Below the pieces are notes generated by a model, which searched no databases, was not told the DNA's origin, and saw only the letters and a program-made list of their open reading frames with translations. Of a DNA stretch of 64,000 bases, positions 41,459-50,489 are shown in pieces (position 1 is the stretch's first letter; each line of letters opens with the position of its first letter). Made by a program: the position numbers and the translations under genes. This DNA is from an uncultured Collinsella sp. Lineage in GTDB: Bacteria; Actinomycetota; Coriobacteriia; Coriobacteriales; Coriobacteriaceae. The DNA is taken from positions 1 through 64,000 of the forward strand of contig CABUUJ010000002.1 of NCBI GenBank assembly GCA_902494715.1, read 5' to 3'.

Positions 41459-42922
41459 ATGTCAGATACGAAGGCGAAGAAGACAAACAGACGTTTTAAG
41501 TTCAAATTACCGCATGTCTATACGATCATGTTCTTGCTGATCGTTGTCTTTGCGGTCCTGACTTGGATCGTTCCCTCTGGTCAGTATCAGCGCAAGACGA
41601 TTTTGACAGCGGCGGGCGAGCGTGAAGTCGCCGTTGCTGGAACCTATGAACAGGTCGATAAGAACTACACCGATTCCGAGACCGGCGAGACCATCAATCT
41701 GGGCCAGGATATCTTCGCGGTTCTGCAAGCGCCCACCAAGGGTATCCAAGAGGCTGCCGACGTCGTTGCGTTCGTCTTATTGATTGGCGGATCGTTCGCG
41801 ATCATCACCAAGACCAACGCTTTGAATGCCGGCATGAGCCGTGTGATTAAAAAGCTCAAGAACAAGGACATCCTCATCATTCCCATCACGATGACGTTGC
41901 TGTCCATTTGTGGCACTACGTTCGGTATGTCTGAGGAAGCCCTGCCGTTCTATGCCATCTTCATTCCCATCATGATGGGTATCGGTTATGACTCGATGAC
42001 GGCATTCATCATCTGCTTCCTTGGTCCTAACCTGGGATATTGTGCTTCGACCATCGACCCGTTTAATGTTTTGATCGCCCAAGGCATCATTGGCATCGAG
42101 GGTAATCCGCAACTGTGGCTGCGTGCCGTTTCTTGGGTCATCTTCACTGCCGTCGGTATCGCATGGGCCATGCGCTACGCCATGCGCGTCAAGAAAAACC
42201 CCGAGTCGTCCATTGTGTACGAGGACGATAAGCTCAAGCGTATTGAATTTTCCGTGACCGATGCCTCCATCGAGGAAGAGTTCACTATCCGTCAGAAGCT
42301 CGTGCTTATCGATTTTGCTTGCGGTATGGGCATTATCGTCTGGGGTCTTGTTACCCAGGGCTGGTACATGAATCAGATTTCCGCCGTGTTCCTTGGCATG
42401 GGCTTGCTTGCCGGTATCCTGGGCGGCCTTGACCAGCAGACGATCGCAGAGGAGTTCGTTAAGGGTCTCGCCGACTTTGCGTACGCTGCCGTCGTTATCG
42501 GTATCGCTCGCGGTATTCTGGTCATCGCCGAGGGCGGCATGATCATCGACACCATCCTCCAGGCGCTCGCTACCGCGCTCGCCGGTGCACCCGCCGCCGT
42601 CTACACCACGTTTATGTATGTCGTCCTTGGCCTGCTCTCTTTGCTGGTTCCCTCGAGTTCTGGCCTGGCGGCGCTCACCATGCCCGTTATGGGCCCCCTG
42701 ACCGAGCTCATGGGCCTCAATCCCGAGGCGGCCGTCACCGCGCTCCAGTTTGCCAACCAGACCATCAACACCATCAGCCCCGTGGCGGGCATGACGGTCG
42801 CCGGTCTTGCCGTGGCTAGGATTTCGTTTGGCCAATGGTGGAAGACCATTTGGAAGTTCTTCATTTTCATGGTCGTCTTTGGCCTGATCGTAACGGCAAT
42901 CTCTGGCATGCTTCCGGTGTAG
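41459..42922 (+). CDS. YfcC-family transporter of the glycated-amino-acid operon
   Basis: This 487-residue integral membrane protein of the YfcC/arginine-deiminase-associated permease family has about 12 helices, first at 21-42 (VYTIMFLLIVVFAVLTWIVPSG). Helical hairpins such as SSSGLAALTMPVMGPL and TINTISPVAGM are typical of this ion-transporter-like fold. Known substrates of relatives include amino acids. In this operon it most likely imports the glycated amino acid in place of FrlA or an ABC importer, an inference from context. TTTGGAGG precedes ATG 41459. Confidence 0.9.
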   Translation: MSDTKAKKTNRRFKFKLPHVYTIMFLLIVVFAVLTWIVPSGQYQRKTILTAAGEREVAVAGTYEQVDKNYTDSETGETINLGQDIFAVLQAPTKGIQEAADVVAFVLLIGGSFAIITKTNALNAGMSRVIKKLKNKDILIIPITMTLLSICGTTFGMSEEALPFYAIFIPIMMGIGYDSMTAFIICFLGPNLGYCASTIDPFNVLIAQGIIGIEGNPQLWLRAVSWVIFTAVGIAWAMRYAMRVKKNPESSIVYEDDKLKRIEFSVTDASIEEEFTIRQKLVLIDFACGMGIIVWGLVTQGWYMNQISAVFLGMGLLAGILGGLDQQTIAEEFVKGLADFAYAAVVIGIARGILVIAEGGMIIDTILQALATALAGAPAAVYTTFMYVVLGLLSLLVPSSSGLAALTMPVMGPLTELMGLNPEAAVTALQFANQTINTISPVAGMTVAGLAVARISFGQWWKTIWKFFIFMVVFGLIVTAISGMLPV

Positions 42923-42931
42923 GTGGTTGTG

Positions 42932-44515
42932 ATGTCTGATCGTTTGACGGTCCTGACGACTAAGAGCGTCTTTACCGGTACGGGGGACCTGCCGTTTGAA
43001 GGTTTCGTAGCGGTCCGTGGCAATCGAATTGAGGCTGTTGGCACCAAGTGTGAGGTAGCTTCGTATTTGACCCAGGCGGACGAGGTAGTTGACCTGGGCG
43101 ACCGCACTGTCATGCCTGGCCTGATCGATGTGCATACCTTCTATACAGGTTGGGCGCTGCGGACGTTGGGGTCTGATCTGTCCGGCATCGCTGATGCCAA
43201 AGAGGCTGTGTCGCTCTTGCGTGCATGGAAAGAAGATCATCCGGATTGCGCGGCGGCTTTTGGCCACAACCTACCCGAAACGTTGGCATCGGATGTCGAG
43301 AACGCAAATACGGCAGCTGTGTTTGACGATTGTTTTGGCGATATCCCCGTCGTCTGCTTTACACCAGGAGCGGGGACCTGCGTTCTCAACGCTGCCGCCA
43401 GTGCGCGATATGGCTTTACACCCCAGGCGTGCTATGCCGAGAAGATCTGGCGCATGATGAGCGATTTCCTTGCGCTGCCCGAGGCGCGTGCCGGGTATTC
43501 GGACTACATGAGCATGCTTAACGAGCGCGGCGTTACCGCCATCAAGGAAATGGCGTTTGATGACTACTACGGCTTTGCCGACGAAATGGCTCGCCGTGAG
43601 GAATCTGGTGAGCTGACGGTTCGCGTCTCTATGATGTCGCAGCCGGTGGGCGCCGGTGCAAATCTGGCATATGCCCGCGAGGCGCGAGAGCGCTTCCGGG
43701 GACCGTTCGTTCGTTTTTCTGGCTTCAACCGTATGACCGATCGCGGCGTATGGGCGGGGCTTGCCGAGATGATTGACCCCTATGAGGACACGGCCGATGC
43801 GGGCGCTGCCGGCAAGACGGTCGTCGAGGAACCAGAGTGGGATCTGATTGAGAGCGAGCTGCGTGCAATTGATGCTGACGGCTTCCGATATTCCTTGCAT
43901 TGCCAGGGCGATGGCGCCGTTCGTCGCACCGTGGCGCTCTATGCCTCGCTGCCTCGAGACGAGCATGGACGGATGCTTCGCCGCCATGCGATTACCGATC
44001 TCGAGAACTCTGACCCGACCGATCTTGTCGAGTTTGGCAAGTTAGGTGGAATTTGCGAGGTCTATCCGCAGATTCTGACGCTGGACCGGCGCGAGGATTG
44101 CCTATCGATGATGCGTCGACAAATTGGCGAGACGCGACTTTTGCACAGCTGGAATCGCCGCGGCATGGAAGATTCCGGATGCACAGTGTGCTGTGGAACG
44201 GATTTGCCGCTGCTGATTCCGAGCCTGGGCGAGTCAATCTACAGCGCGTGCGGCGGATTCTTCGCCGACGGACTGCCTGTGAATGAGGTCAACACGCTGA
44301 CGCTTGTCGAGCTCTTGCGCGCTTGGACTGCCGGGGGCGCGTACGATCTGATGCGCGAAGACGAGCTGGGTACGCTCGAGGTCGGCAAGCTTGCCGATAT
44401 CTGCGTGCTCGATCGGGATGTGTTTGACCTCGATTATCGCGACGCACGCGATCTTGCGGTTGATATGACGATGTCGGACGGACAAATCGTGTTCGATCGA
44501 AATAAGGAGGCATAA
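42932..44515 (+). CDS. YtcJ-like metal-dependent amidohydrolase of the operon
   Basis: The 527-residue amidohydrolase family 3 protein follows the transporter by 9 bp. The first metal motif reads LIDVHTF, where relatives have DxHxH, so the second His is replaced by Phe. Other family segments (SLHCQGDGAVR, RHAITDLEN, CCGTDLPLL, VGKLADICVLD) are present. It may hydrolyse an acylated or peptide form of the substrate before the kinase step. Fructoselysine operons usually lack such a gene. ATG 42932 has AGGTGG upstream. Confidence 0.87.
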   Translation: MSDRLTVLTTKSVFTGTGDLPFEGFVAVRGNRIEAVGTKCEVASYLTQADEVVDLGDRTVMPGLIDVHTFYTGWALRTLGSDLSGIADAKEAVSLLRAWKEDHPDCAAAFGHNLPETLASDVENANTAAVFDDCFGDIPVVCFTPGAGTCVLNAAASARYGFTPQACYAEKIWRMMSDFLALPEARAGYSDYMSMLNERGVTAIKEMAFDDYYGFADEMARREESGELTVRVSMMSQPVGAGANLAYAREARERFRGPFVRFSGFNRMTDRGVWAGLAEMIDPYEDTADAGAAGKTVVEEPEWDLIESELRAIDADGFRYSLHCQGDGAVRRTVALYASLPRDEHGRMLRRHAITDLENSDPTDLVEFGKLGGICEVYPQILTLDRREDCLSMMRRQIGETRLLHSWNRRGMEDSGCTVCCGTDLPLLIPSLGESIYSACGGFFADGLPVNEVNTLTLVELLRAWTAGGAYDLMREDELGTLEVGKLADICVLDRDVFDLDYRDARDLAVDMTMSDGQIVFDRNKEA

Positions 44516-44516
44516 G

Positions 44517-45368
44517 ATGTCTGAATCCAAACCGACGCTGCGCCGCGAGCAGATTGCGGGCATGAATATCCACTACATCATGTGGTCGCTCGATTACTTC
44601 CTTGATGTGCAGCAGCGTTTGGGCTTTGAGTCCATTGAGCTGTGGTGCGCAGAGCCGCATGTGACGCTCGACCACACGGGCTACTTTGAGGCTGAGGTCC
44701 TGGCGAAAAAGGCTGCAGACCGTGGGCTTAGGTATCGTACTCTGTGCCCCGAGAACGTTGTCTATCCTTGGCAGTACTGCGCACGCAAACCGCTGCATGA
44801 ACAGCGCAGCCTGGCGTACTTTAAGCACGGCATTGAGCTTGCCGAGGTACTTGGGTGCGACCGTATGTCCGTCAACTCGGGCTGGGGCGACTGGGACGAG
44901 GACCGCGAGGAAGCCTGGAAGCGCAGCCGCGAGCACTTGTCCATTCTGGCGGAGTATGCCGGCGAGCACGGTCTGGTGCTTACGATGGAAAGCCTGCGTC
45001 CCGAGGAGAGCAACCTTGTGACGACGGTTTCCGATGCGAAGCGCATGATTGACGAGGTCGCGAGCCCGTACTTACAGCCCATGGTTGATACAACCGCGAT
45101 GGGCGTTGCTGGCGAGACGCTCGAGGACTGGTTTGCCACCTTTGGTGATGGGGCAATTCACGAGATGCACTTTATCGACGGTGACCCGTATGGCCATCTG
45201 GTGTGGGGCGATGGCAAGCACGATATGGACGCCTTCGTTGCCACACTCAACGCCCATGGTTTCGACGGCATGCTGGGCCAGGAAATCACGGACGGTCGTT
45301 ACTACGATGATCCGGCGGCGGCAGATGCCAAGAACATGGCCGCATTCGAGAAATATCTGATTGACTAA
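44517..45368 (+). CDS. frlC: FrlC-like sugar epimerase/isomerase (TIM barrel)
   Basis: This 283-residue xylose-isomerase-like TIM barrel starts 1 bp after the amidohydrolase stop. It resembles FrlC, which interconverts psicoselysine and fructoselysine: compare GFESIELWCAEPH and MESLRPEESNLV with FrlC GYDGIEIWGGRPH and LEPLTPYESNVV. Metal-binding Glu/Asp/His positions include the Glu in MESL, MVDTTAMG, EMHFIDGD and GQEIT. AAGGAGG precedes the ATG. The exact substrate remains to be shown. Confidence 0.82.
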   Translation: MSESKPTLRREQIAGMNIHYIMWSLDYFLDVQQRLGFESIELWCAEPHVTLDHTGYFEAEVLAKKAADRGLRYRTLCPENVVYPWQYCARKPLHEQRSLAYFKHGIELAEVLGCDRMSVNSGWGDWDEDREEAWKRSREHLSILAEYAGEHGLVLTMESLRPEESNLVTTVSDAKRMIDEVASPYLQPMVDTTAMGVAGETLEDWFATFGDGAIHEMHFIDGDPYGHLVWGDGKHDMDAFVATLNAHGFDGMLGQEITDGRYYDDPAAADAKNMAAFEKYLID

Positions 45369-45429
45369 AACAACTATCGGCCACGCAGCCAACGTCATTG
45401 ATTGCGGCCAAACAAGAAAGGAACTGGAT

Positions 45430-46398
45430 ATGAACGCACACGATCTGATCAAAGAGGCAATTGCCGAGAAGGGCAAGTTCGACAGCGTCTACTGGATTGC
45501 TTGTGGTGGCTCCATGATCGATTTGATCCCGGCCCATGAGCTTCTGCAGCGCGAGGCAACCACCTTCACTTCGTATATCTATACGGCTCGCGAGTTCGAT
45601 ATCATGCGTCCGCGTCGTCTGGGCGAGAAGTCCCTGGTCATCGCTTGCAGCCACAGTGGCAATACCCCGGAGGTCGTCGAGGGCTGCGAGATTGCCCTTG
45701 CCGCCGGCGCTACGGTGATCGCCCAGACCGACAACGCTGGATCCAAGATCGACTCCGGCAAGTGGACCACGTGGGTCTACCCATGGGGCGAGGGTGTGCC
45801 GCAGGCCGAGGTCCCCGCTGGCATTTCGCTGTCGCTTGCGGCCGAGCTGCTCGATCAGCAGGAGGGCTACGCCGATCTTGCCGATATGTATGCCGGTATC
45901 GCCGAGATGGATAAGATTCTTCCCCCGGCACGTGAGAAGGTAAATGCCGAGCTGGGCGATCGTTTTGCCAAGCTTTGCCAGGAGCACGAGTTCTTCTATA
46001 TTCTGGGCAGCGGTCCCAACTTTAGCCAGACCTACGGTTTCGCTATCTGCTCTCTTATGGAGATGCAGTGGCAGCACTGCAGCTACATCCACTCTGCCGA
46101 GTACTTCCATGGCCCCTTCGAGGCTACTCAGGATGGCGTTTTTTACTTCCTGCAGATGGGCTCCAGCGAGTGCCGTGCTATGGATGAGCGCGCCCTGGCG
46201 TTCCTTAAGACGCATACCGATACGCTGATGGTGCTCGATGCCAAGGAGTACGGTATGGAAGCCGTGCCGGCGAGCGTCCGTGCCTATCTGGACCCGGTGC
46301 TGTTCTACGCCATGAACTGCGAACTGCGTGCTGCACGCGGCAAGGTGTTTGATCACGATCCCGATTTCCGCCGCTATATGGGTGTTGTCGAGTACTAG
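45430..46398 (+). CDS. frlB: FrlB-like fructoselysine-6-phosphate deglycase (SIS domains)
   Basis: This 322-residue double-SIS protein matches the Amadori-product deglycases that split fructoselysine-6-P into glucose-6-P and lysine. Family features are YWIACGGSMIDL, CSHSGNTPEVVEG, a second SIS unit with SAEYFHGPFEA (FrlB: GEFRHGPLE), and the C-terminal DFRRYMGVVEY (FrlB: ERRYYGGLVEY). AAAGGA precedes ATG 45430. The kinase that makes its substrate is the next gene. Confidence 0.9.
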   Translation: MNAHDLIKEAIAEKGKFDSVYWIACGGSMIDLIPAHELLQREATTFTSYIYTAREFDIMRPRRLGEKSLVIACSHSGNTPEVVEGCEIALAAGATVIAQTDNAGSKIDSGKWTTWVYPWGEGVPQAEVPAGISLSLAAELLDQQEGYADLADMYAGIAEMDKILPPAREKVNAELGDRFAKLCQEHEFFYILGSGPNFSQTYGFAICSLMEMQWQHCSYIHSAEYFHGPFEATQDGVFYFLQMGSSECRAMDERALAFLKTHTDTLMVLDAKEYGMEAVPASVRAYLDPVLFYAMNCELRAARGKVFDHDPDFRRYMGVVEY

Positions 46399-46412
46399 AA
46401 GGGACAAAGGCC

Positions 46413-47276
46413 ATGGCATTTAACGTTAACGCGCTCGGATTTGGCGACAACGTCGTCGATCGCTACGAGCATATCCACACCATGTATCCTGGCGGTAACG
46501 CGGTTAACTTCGCCGTTTATGCCAAGAAATGCGGTGCCGCACGCTCTGCATACATGGGCATTTTTGGCAATGACGCCGCTGCCGAGCATGTCATTTCAAG
46601 CCTCGAGGATGAGGGTATCGAGCTTGACAAGTGCGAGCAGATGATTGGCGAGAACGGAGCGGCTCGCGTGACCGTCGTTGACGGTGACCGTGTCTTCCTC
46701 GGCTCCAACGAGGGCGGTATCCGTGGCGATGCGCGCTATGTCCTCGATCGCTTTGACCTTGCGTACATGAAGCAGTTCGATGTGGTTCATTCGGGCAACT
46801 ATTGCTTTACCGAGCGCGAGCTGCCCAAGCTGAAGGCTGCGGGCGTCACGGTCTCTTTTGACTTTTCGGACGACTCCACCGACGAGTACTACGAGCAGAT
46901 TGCGCCCTACGTCGATTTTGCTTTCTTTAGTGCGGCGGATGCCGCGAGCGAGGACGAGATTCGCGAGCGTCTGGCATGGGTGAAGGGCCTGGGTCCGCGT
47001 TTTGTGTCGGCTACGGCGGGCGCCGAGGGCTGCATTGCTTACGACGGCGAGCGTTATTACCGCCAGCTGGCTAAGCCGGTAACGGACATGAAGGACACCA
47101 TGGGGGCGGGCGACTCGTTCCTCACTTCGTTTTTGATGTGCTATCTCGATTCCGCCAAGCGTGGTGAGGATGGTGCCGAGGCCATCGAGCGTGCGCTCGA
47201 CTTTGCTGCCGGGTTTGCCTCGACCGTGTGCGGCATGGAAGGCTCTTGGGGCCACGGAGCACCAATCGTCGAATAG
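46413..47276 (+). CDS. frlD: FrlD-like fructoselysine 6-kinase (PfkB family)
   Basis: This 287-residue PfkB-family sugar kinase opens with ALGFGDNVVDRY and YPGGNAVNFAVYAK, hallmarks of FrlD, and has the anion-hole motif DTMGAGDSFLTSFL. It would phosphorylate the Amadori compound for FrlB. It starts 14 bp after frlB and is the last gene of the operon. The ligand could be fructoselysine or another glycated amino acid. Confidence 0.9.
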   Translation: MAFNVNALGFGDNVVDRYEHIHTMYPGGNAVNFAVYAKKCGAARSAYMGIFGNDAAAEHVISSLEDEGIELDKCEQMIGENGAARVTVVDGDRVFLGSNEGGIRGDARYVLDRFDLAYMKQFDVVHSGNYCFTERELPKLKAAGVTVSFDFSDDSTDEYYEQIAPYVDFAFFSAADAASEDEIRERLAWVKGLGPRFVSATAGAEGCIAYDGERYYRQLAKPVTDMKDTMGAGDSFLTSFLMCYLDSAKRGEDGAEAIERALDFAAGFASTVCGMEGSWGHGAPIVE

Positions 47277-47282
47277 CCGAGC

Positions 47283-47316
47283 GGTCCCGGGGAGGTGCAG
47301 GCGCCTCCTCGGGACC
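47283..47316 (+). terminator. Hairpin after frlD
   Basis: GGTCCCGGGGAGG/CCTCCTCGGGACC (one G-U wobble) with an 8-nt loop; no clear T-tract, the 31-bp inverted repeat of the next element begins right behind it. Confidence 0.65.
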
Positions 47317-47317
47317 C

Positions 47318-47550
47318 GGTGTGCAAAAAATGCCAAATATGAGTACTGTGACTAATTTAGTCGCAGCAAAATCAACCCCTTCAGACGTGATTTGAGCGTC
47401 TGGAGGGGTTTAAGATTTGTGAAAACGCAGGATGAATGACTGTAAAAGCTTTAATTAGCGGACAATCGAGGATTATTCTGGCGGTTGGAAAGTTAAAAGA
47501 AATGTATCCATTCCGGTAGCAGTACTCATATTTGGCATTTTTTGCACACC
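47318..47550. mobile_element. 233-bp non-coding element with perfect 31-bp inverted ends (MITE-like)
   Basis: The termini at 47318-47348 and 47520-47550 are perfectly inverted over 31 bp. The 171-bp interior has no ORF but holds an internal hairpin (AACCCCTTCAGACG/CGTCTGGAGGGGTT, one wobble, around 47375-47411). No target duplication is obvious. Size and structure fit a miniature inverted-repeat element or a structured RNA gene. It lies between two convergent genes. Confidence 0.65.
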
Positions 47551-47555
47551 AGGGG

Positions 47556-48338
47556 TTAGCGAAGGTCAAAAACAGAGCGCGCATTTGTTAAAACTATCGA
47601 CTCGATGCGCTTTGCGTCGCAGTTTTTGAGCGAGGTGATGCGTTCTGAGGTCCTTGTGAGCGACCTGATGAGCGACTGCGTGCTTGTTTCTGTGTTTGGC
47701 TCGGCCGGCGCATCGGTCTCGAGCAGTAGGCGGTCGAGTGGAATCTGTCGTGCGTATTCGCGACAGCGCTTGGTCGCGAGCATGCGTTCGTTGACGGAAA
47801 AATAGCAGCCCGCATTACGCGCGCGGGTGAGTTCGTCCGAAGTGCCGCTAAACCAGTGGAAGATGATAGCGGGGGAGTCGGGGTTTGGGATGAGTAGTCC
47901 ATGCGATTCGAGGACGTCCAGTACGGCTCCTGCCGAACGAACGGCGTGAATTGATATCACGCGCCCGGTAAGAGGATGCTGCACGAGCGCATCGCAGAGC
48001 CGGTTAAGTGCCTGTATTTGTAGCGGCTCACTTCCAGCAAAGCGCGCGGAAAAGTCGAGTCCGACTTCGCCGATGTAGCGTTCTTGGGCAGCAACTTCGC
48101 AAAGCAGATTGACTTCGGCAAAACCGCAGTGGCCATCGGCGAGCCACCAGGGGTGAAGCCCAACGCCGGCGATGATGCCCGGGTGGCGACGAGCGCGCTC
48201 GTTTGCGGCCGAAAAGTCGCGTGGATCGACGCCGCAATCAAATAGACCCAAGCCCAGCGCCGTTGCCTCATCGGCAACGGCGTCCGGGTGAGCCATTAAA
48301 TCAAGATGGCAGTGTGCATCAAATAACCGGGGCTCCAT
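47556..48338 (-). CDS. TatD-family metal-dependent hydrolase
   Basis: This 260-residue TatD-family nuclease/hydrolase has metal ligands in DAHCHLD, GEVGLDF, a His in HWFSGT and a terminal LETDAP. It lies on the same strand as tcdA, which ends 14 bp before its ATG. TatD proteins are DNases or D-tyrosyl-tRNA related hydrolases. The stop codon adjoins the MITE-like element. Confidence 0.88.
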   Translation of the reverse strand: MEPRLFDAHCHLDLMAHPDAVADEATALGLGLFDCGVDPRDFSAANERARRHPGIIAGVGLHPWWLADGHCGFAEVNLLCEVAAQERYIGEVGLDFSARFAGSEPLQIQALNRLCDALVQHPLTGRVISIHAVRSAGAVLDVLESHGLLIPNPDSPAIIFHWFSGTSDELTRARNAGCYFSVNERMLATKRCREYARQIPLDRLLLETDAPAEPNTETSTQSLIRSLTRTSERITSLKNCDAKRIESIVLTNARSVFDLR

Positions 48339-48352
48339 CTCGGCGCGCTCCG

Positions 48353-49150
48353 CTAGTCCAAGCGCTGGCCATCGGCGCGCACGCGCTCGGTGCCGCGGCC
48401 ACTGATCTGGCGGATAACCTCGCCGGCAATCATCTGGCCCATGATGGGCGGCATAAAGCTGGCGGTTCCGAGCTCGGTGCGCTCGTGGATATTGGAAGGG
48501 TCGCGGGGCTGTGTCTTAACCGATTCCTCGCAGCTAAACAGTACATGTAGACTCTTGATTCCGCGCTTCTTGCATTCTTTGCGCATGATGCGGCTCATGG
48601 GGTCACGTACCGTATCGAAAATGTCGGCAAAGCGGAGGCACTCGGGATGGAGCTTGTTGGCCCCGCCCATGGAGCTAACCAAACGAATGTCGTGGTCCTG
48701 AGCATATTTGGCAATGGTGAGCTTGGCCGAGATGGTGTCGATGGCGTCGACGACGTAGTCGAGCTTGCCGTCCGTCTGCTCCAAAACGCGCGCGAAAAAT
48801 TCGTCGATATTGTCGCTCAACAGGTATTCGGTGCGCTTGATGACGGTAGCGGCTGGATTGATGTCGTGGATCATGGCTTCCATAACATCGACCTTGCGCT
48901 TGCCGATGGTGCTTTGAAAGGCGATGGCCTGGCGATTGATATTGCTGGGCGCGATGATGTCCTTATCCAGAATGACGAAATGACCAATGCCGCCGCGGGC
49001 GAGTGCCTCGCAGCAGTTGGAGCCCACGCCTCCGCAGCCGAGCACCAGCACTGTGGAGCTGGCGAGTTTATCGAGCGCCTCGCGCCCCATAATGATCTCG
49101 AGCTTGGTGTCGCGCGTCTCGTTGGAAATTGCGGCTGCGGTTTCGGTCAT
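48353..49150 (-). CDS. tcdA: tRNA threonylcarbamoyladenosine dehydratase (TcdA/CsdL)
   Basis: This E1-like ThiF-fold enzyme makes cyclic t6A at tRNA position 37. The 265-residue protein has the ATP-binding GCGGVGSNCCEALARGG, the DKDIIAPSNINRQ segment and a C-terminal MGQMIAGEVIRQI. ATG 49150 is 6 bp after GGAGG, while an upstream ATG at 49156 abuts it. Confidence 0.92.
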   Translation of the reverse strand: MTETAAAISNETRDTKLEIIMGREALDKLASSTVLVLGCGGVGSNCCEALARGGIGHFVILDKDIIAPSNINRQAIAFQSTIGKRKVDVMEAMIHDINPAATVIKRTEYLLSDNIDEFFARVLEQTDGKLDYVVDAIDTISAKLTIAKYAQDHDIRLVSSMGGANKLHPECLRFADIFDTVRDPMSRIMRKECKKRGIKSLHVLFSCEESVKTQPRDPSNIHERTELGTASFMPPIMGQMIAGEVIRQISGRGTERVRADGQRLD

Positions 49151-49257
49151 AGACATCCTCCGATGGGGAAGCGGGTCGTGTTTTAGCTATCGCCATTATA
49201 GGTAATCGCCCATAGGCTGCGATGGCGTTTGCTTTGATGTGGTTTGAAGCATTGCAG

Positions 49258-49281
49258 TTAGATAGTTAGACAAACATCTAA
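49258..49281. promoter_or_regulatory. Candidate operator for the ArsR/SdpR-like regulator
   Basis: TTAGAT-N12-ATCTAA is an inverted repeat that overlaps the -35 region of a promoter (TTAGAC 49266-49271, TATAGT 49290-49295). Confidence 0.6.
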
Positions 49282-49329
49282 ATACAGAGTATAGTGTGCA
49301 CGTCATGAGAGATGATGAGAGGAGGTCTT

Positions 49330-49608
49330 ATGCCGGGAGAGGGTTTTAAGGCGCTTGCCGATCCAACGCGACGGCGCATTTTGGAGTTGCTGCGCGAGGG
49401 CAATTGCACGGCGGGGGAGCTTGCCGAGCATTTCGATATCAGTAAGCCGTCGCTGAGCCATCACTTGGCGACGCTCAAAAACGCCGGGTTGGTAACCGAC
49501 GAACGTCATGGTCAAAATATCGTATACAGCTTAAACACTACCGTCATGCAGGACTTGATCGGTTGGTTTATGGGCTTTACAAACACGGAAGGTGATAAGG
49601 ATGAATAA
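49330..49608 (+). CDS. ArsR-family repressor (SdpR-like)
   Basis: This 92-residue winged-helix repressor has LADPTRRRILELLREG and the recognition helix DISKPSLSHHLATLKNAGLV. It lacks the Cys metal sites of ArsR/SmtB, as expected for SdpR. It overlaps the SdpI-like gene by 8 bp, and a dyad in its promoter suggests autoregulation. AGGAGG precedes ATG 49330. Confidence 0.92.
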   Translation: MPGEGFKALADPTRRRILELLREGNCTAGELAEHFDISKPSLSHHLATLKNAGLVTDERHGQNIVYSLNTTVMQDLIGWFMGFTNTEGDKDE

Positions 49609-50305
49609 CGAAAACAAGGGCATTCACCCCACGGGGGTATCGTCGCGCGTGTGGATTGCGCTGGTCGCTCTGTGCGTCGCCAATGTCGTAGCGCATCTCA
49701 TGGTGATGCCGAGCTTGCCTGGGCAGATTCCCACGCACTGGGGCGCGAACGGCGCCGTCGACGGTTGGGGTCCTAGCTGGATGGCCTCCGCGCTCGGCGT
49801 GCTGCCTCTGGCGCTTCTCGCAATGTTCTGCGTGGTGCCGCGCATCGACCCCAAAGGTGAGGCATATCGAACCTCGGGCAAGTTCTACCAGGGCTTCGTA
49901 ATCGCCTTCACCTTGTTCATGTGCGCCATAAGCTGGCTGGGAGAGCTTACGGTCTGGGGCGTGGTGCCGGCGGTCGGTTTGGTTAACGTGCTGATTTCCG
50001 GTGTTGTCGGTTTGCTGTTCATCGGCGTAGGCAACTATTTGCCGCGTGTGAAGCAGAACTATACGCTCGGTATCAAGACACCTTGGGCGCTTGCCGATCC
50101 CGAGAACTGGCGCCGTACGCAGCGTTTTGGCGGCGCCTGCTTTATGGTACTGGGTATTGGCCTGATTGTGATGGGCGTGGCAGGCAGCGTGCTTTCGAGT
50201 GAAGTCGTCGCCGCGGTGATTGCGGTTCTGGCGTTTGGTTCGGTTGGAGCCGTCTACGTCTACTCGTATCTGTTGTGGCGCAAATCTCAGCGAGCCGCTC
50301 GTTAA
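49601..50305 (+). CDS. SdpI-family membrane protein
   Basis: This 234-residue protein of the SdpI/YhfL family has about six transmembrane helices, first at 15-37. The characteristic SdpI pieces are seen (LPGQIPTHWGANGAVDGWG; NYTLGIKTPWALADPENWRRT). SdpI is immunity protein and signal transducer for the SdpC toxin in Bacillus; no toxin gene is nearby. Its coupling with the SdpR-like repressor suggests defence against toxins or envelope stress. Confidence 0.9.
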   Translation: MNNENKGIHPTGVSSRVWIALVALCVANVVAHLMVMPSLPGQIPTHWGANGAVDGWGPSWMASALGVLPLALLAMFCVVPRIDPKGEAYRTSGKFYQGFVIAFTLFMCAISWLGELTVWGVVPAVGLVNVLISGVVGLLFIGVGNYLPRVKQNYTLGIKTPWALADPENWRRTQRFGGACFMVLGIGLIVMGVAGSVLSSEVVAAVIAVLAFGSVGAVYVYSYLLWRKSQRAAR

Positions 50306-50489
50306 GGTTGCGGAAAACTAGCGTACGCAGTTCATAGTATGTTCCGGGGGACTTTTCCCAGGTAGTATTAGGGGGTGTGGGCAACCATGCCCCTTTTTCG
50401 TTACGTTTCAGAGCTGGTTTCCTCATTTCGTTTCTACTAAAGCGAATCAAGAATAGGAAAACAGCAGGTAGAAAGGATAGAACAGGCAA

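Noticed and set aside
41777..43267. A 496-codon frame antisense to the YfcC and amidohydrolase genes
   Set aside because: It spans two real genes on the opposite strand and has biased, low-complexity composition typical of antisense frames in GC-rich DNA.
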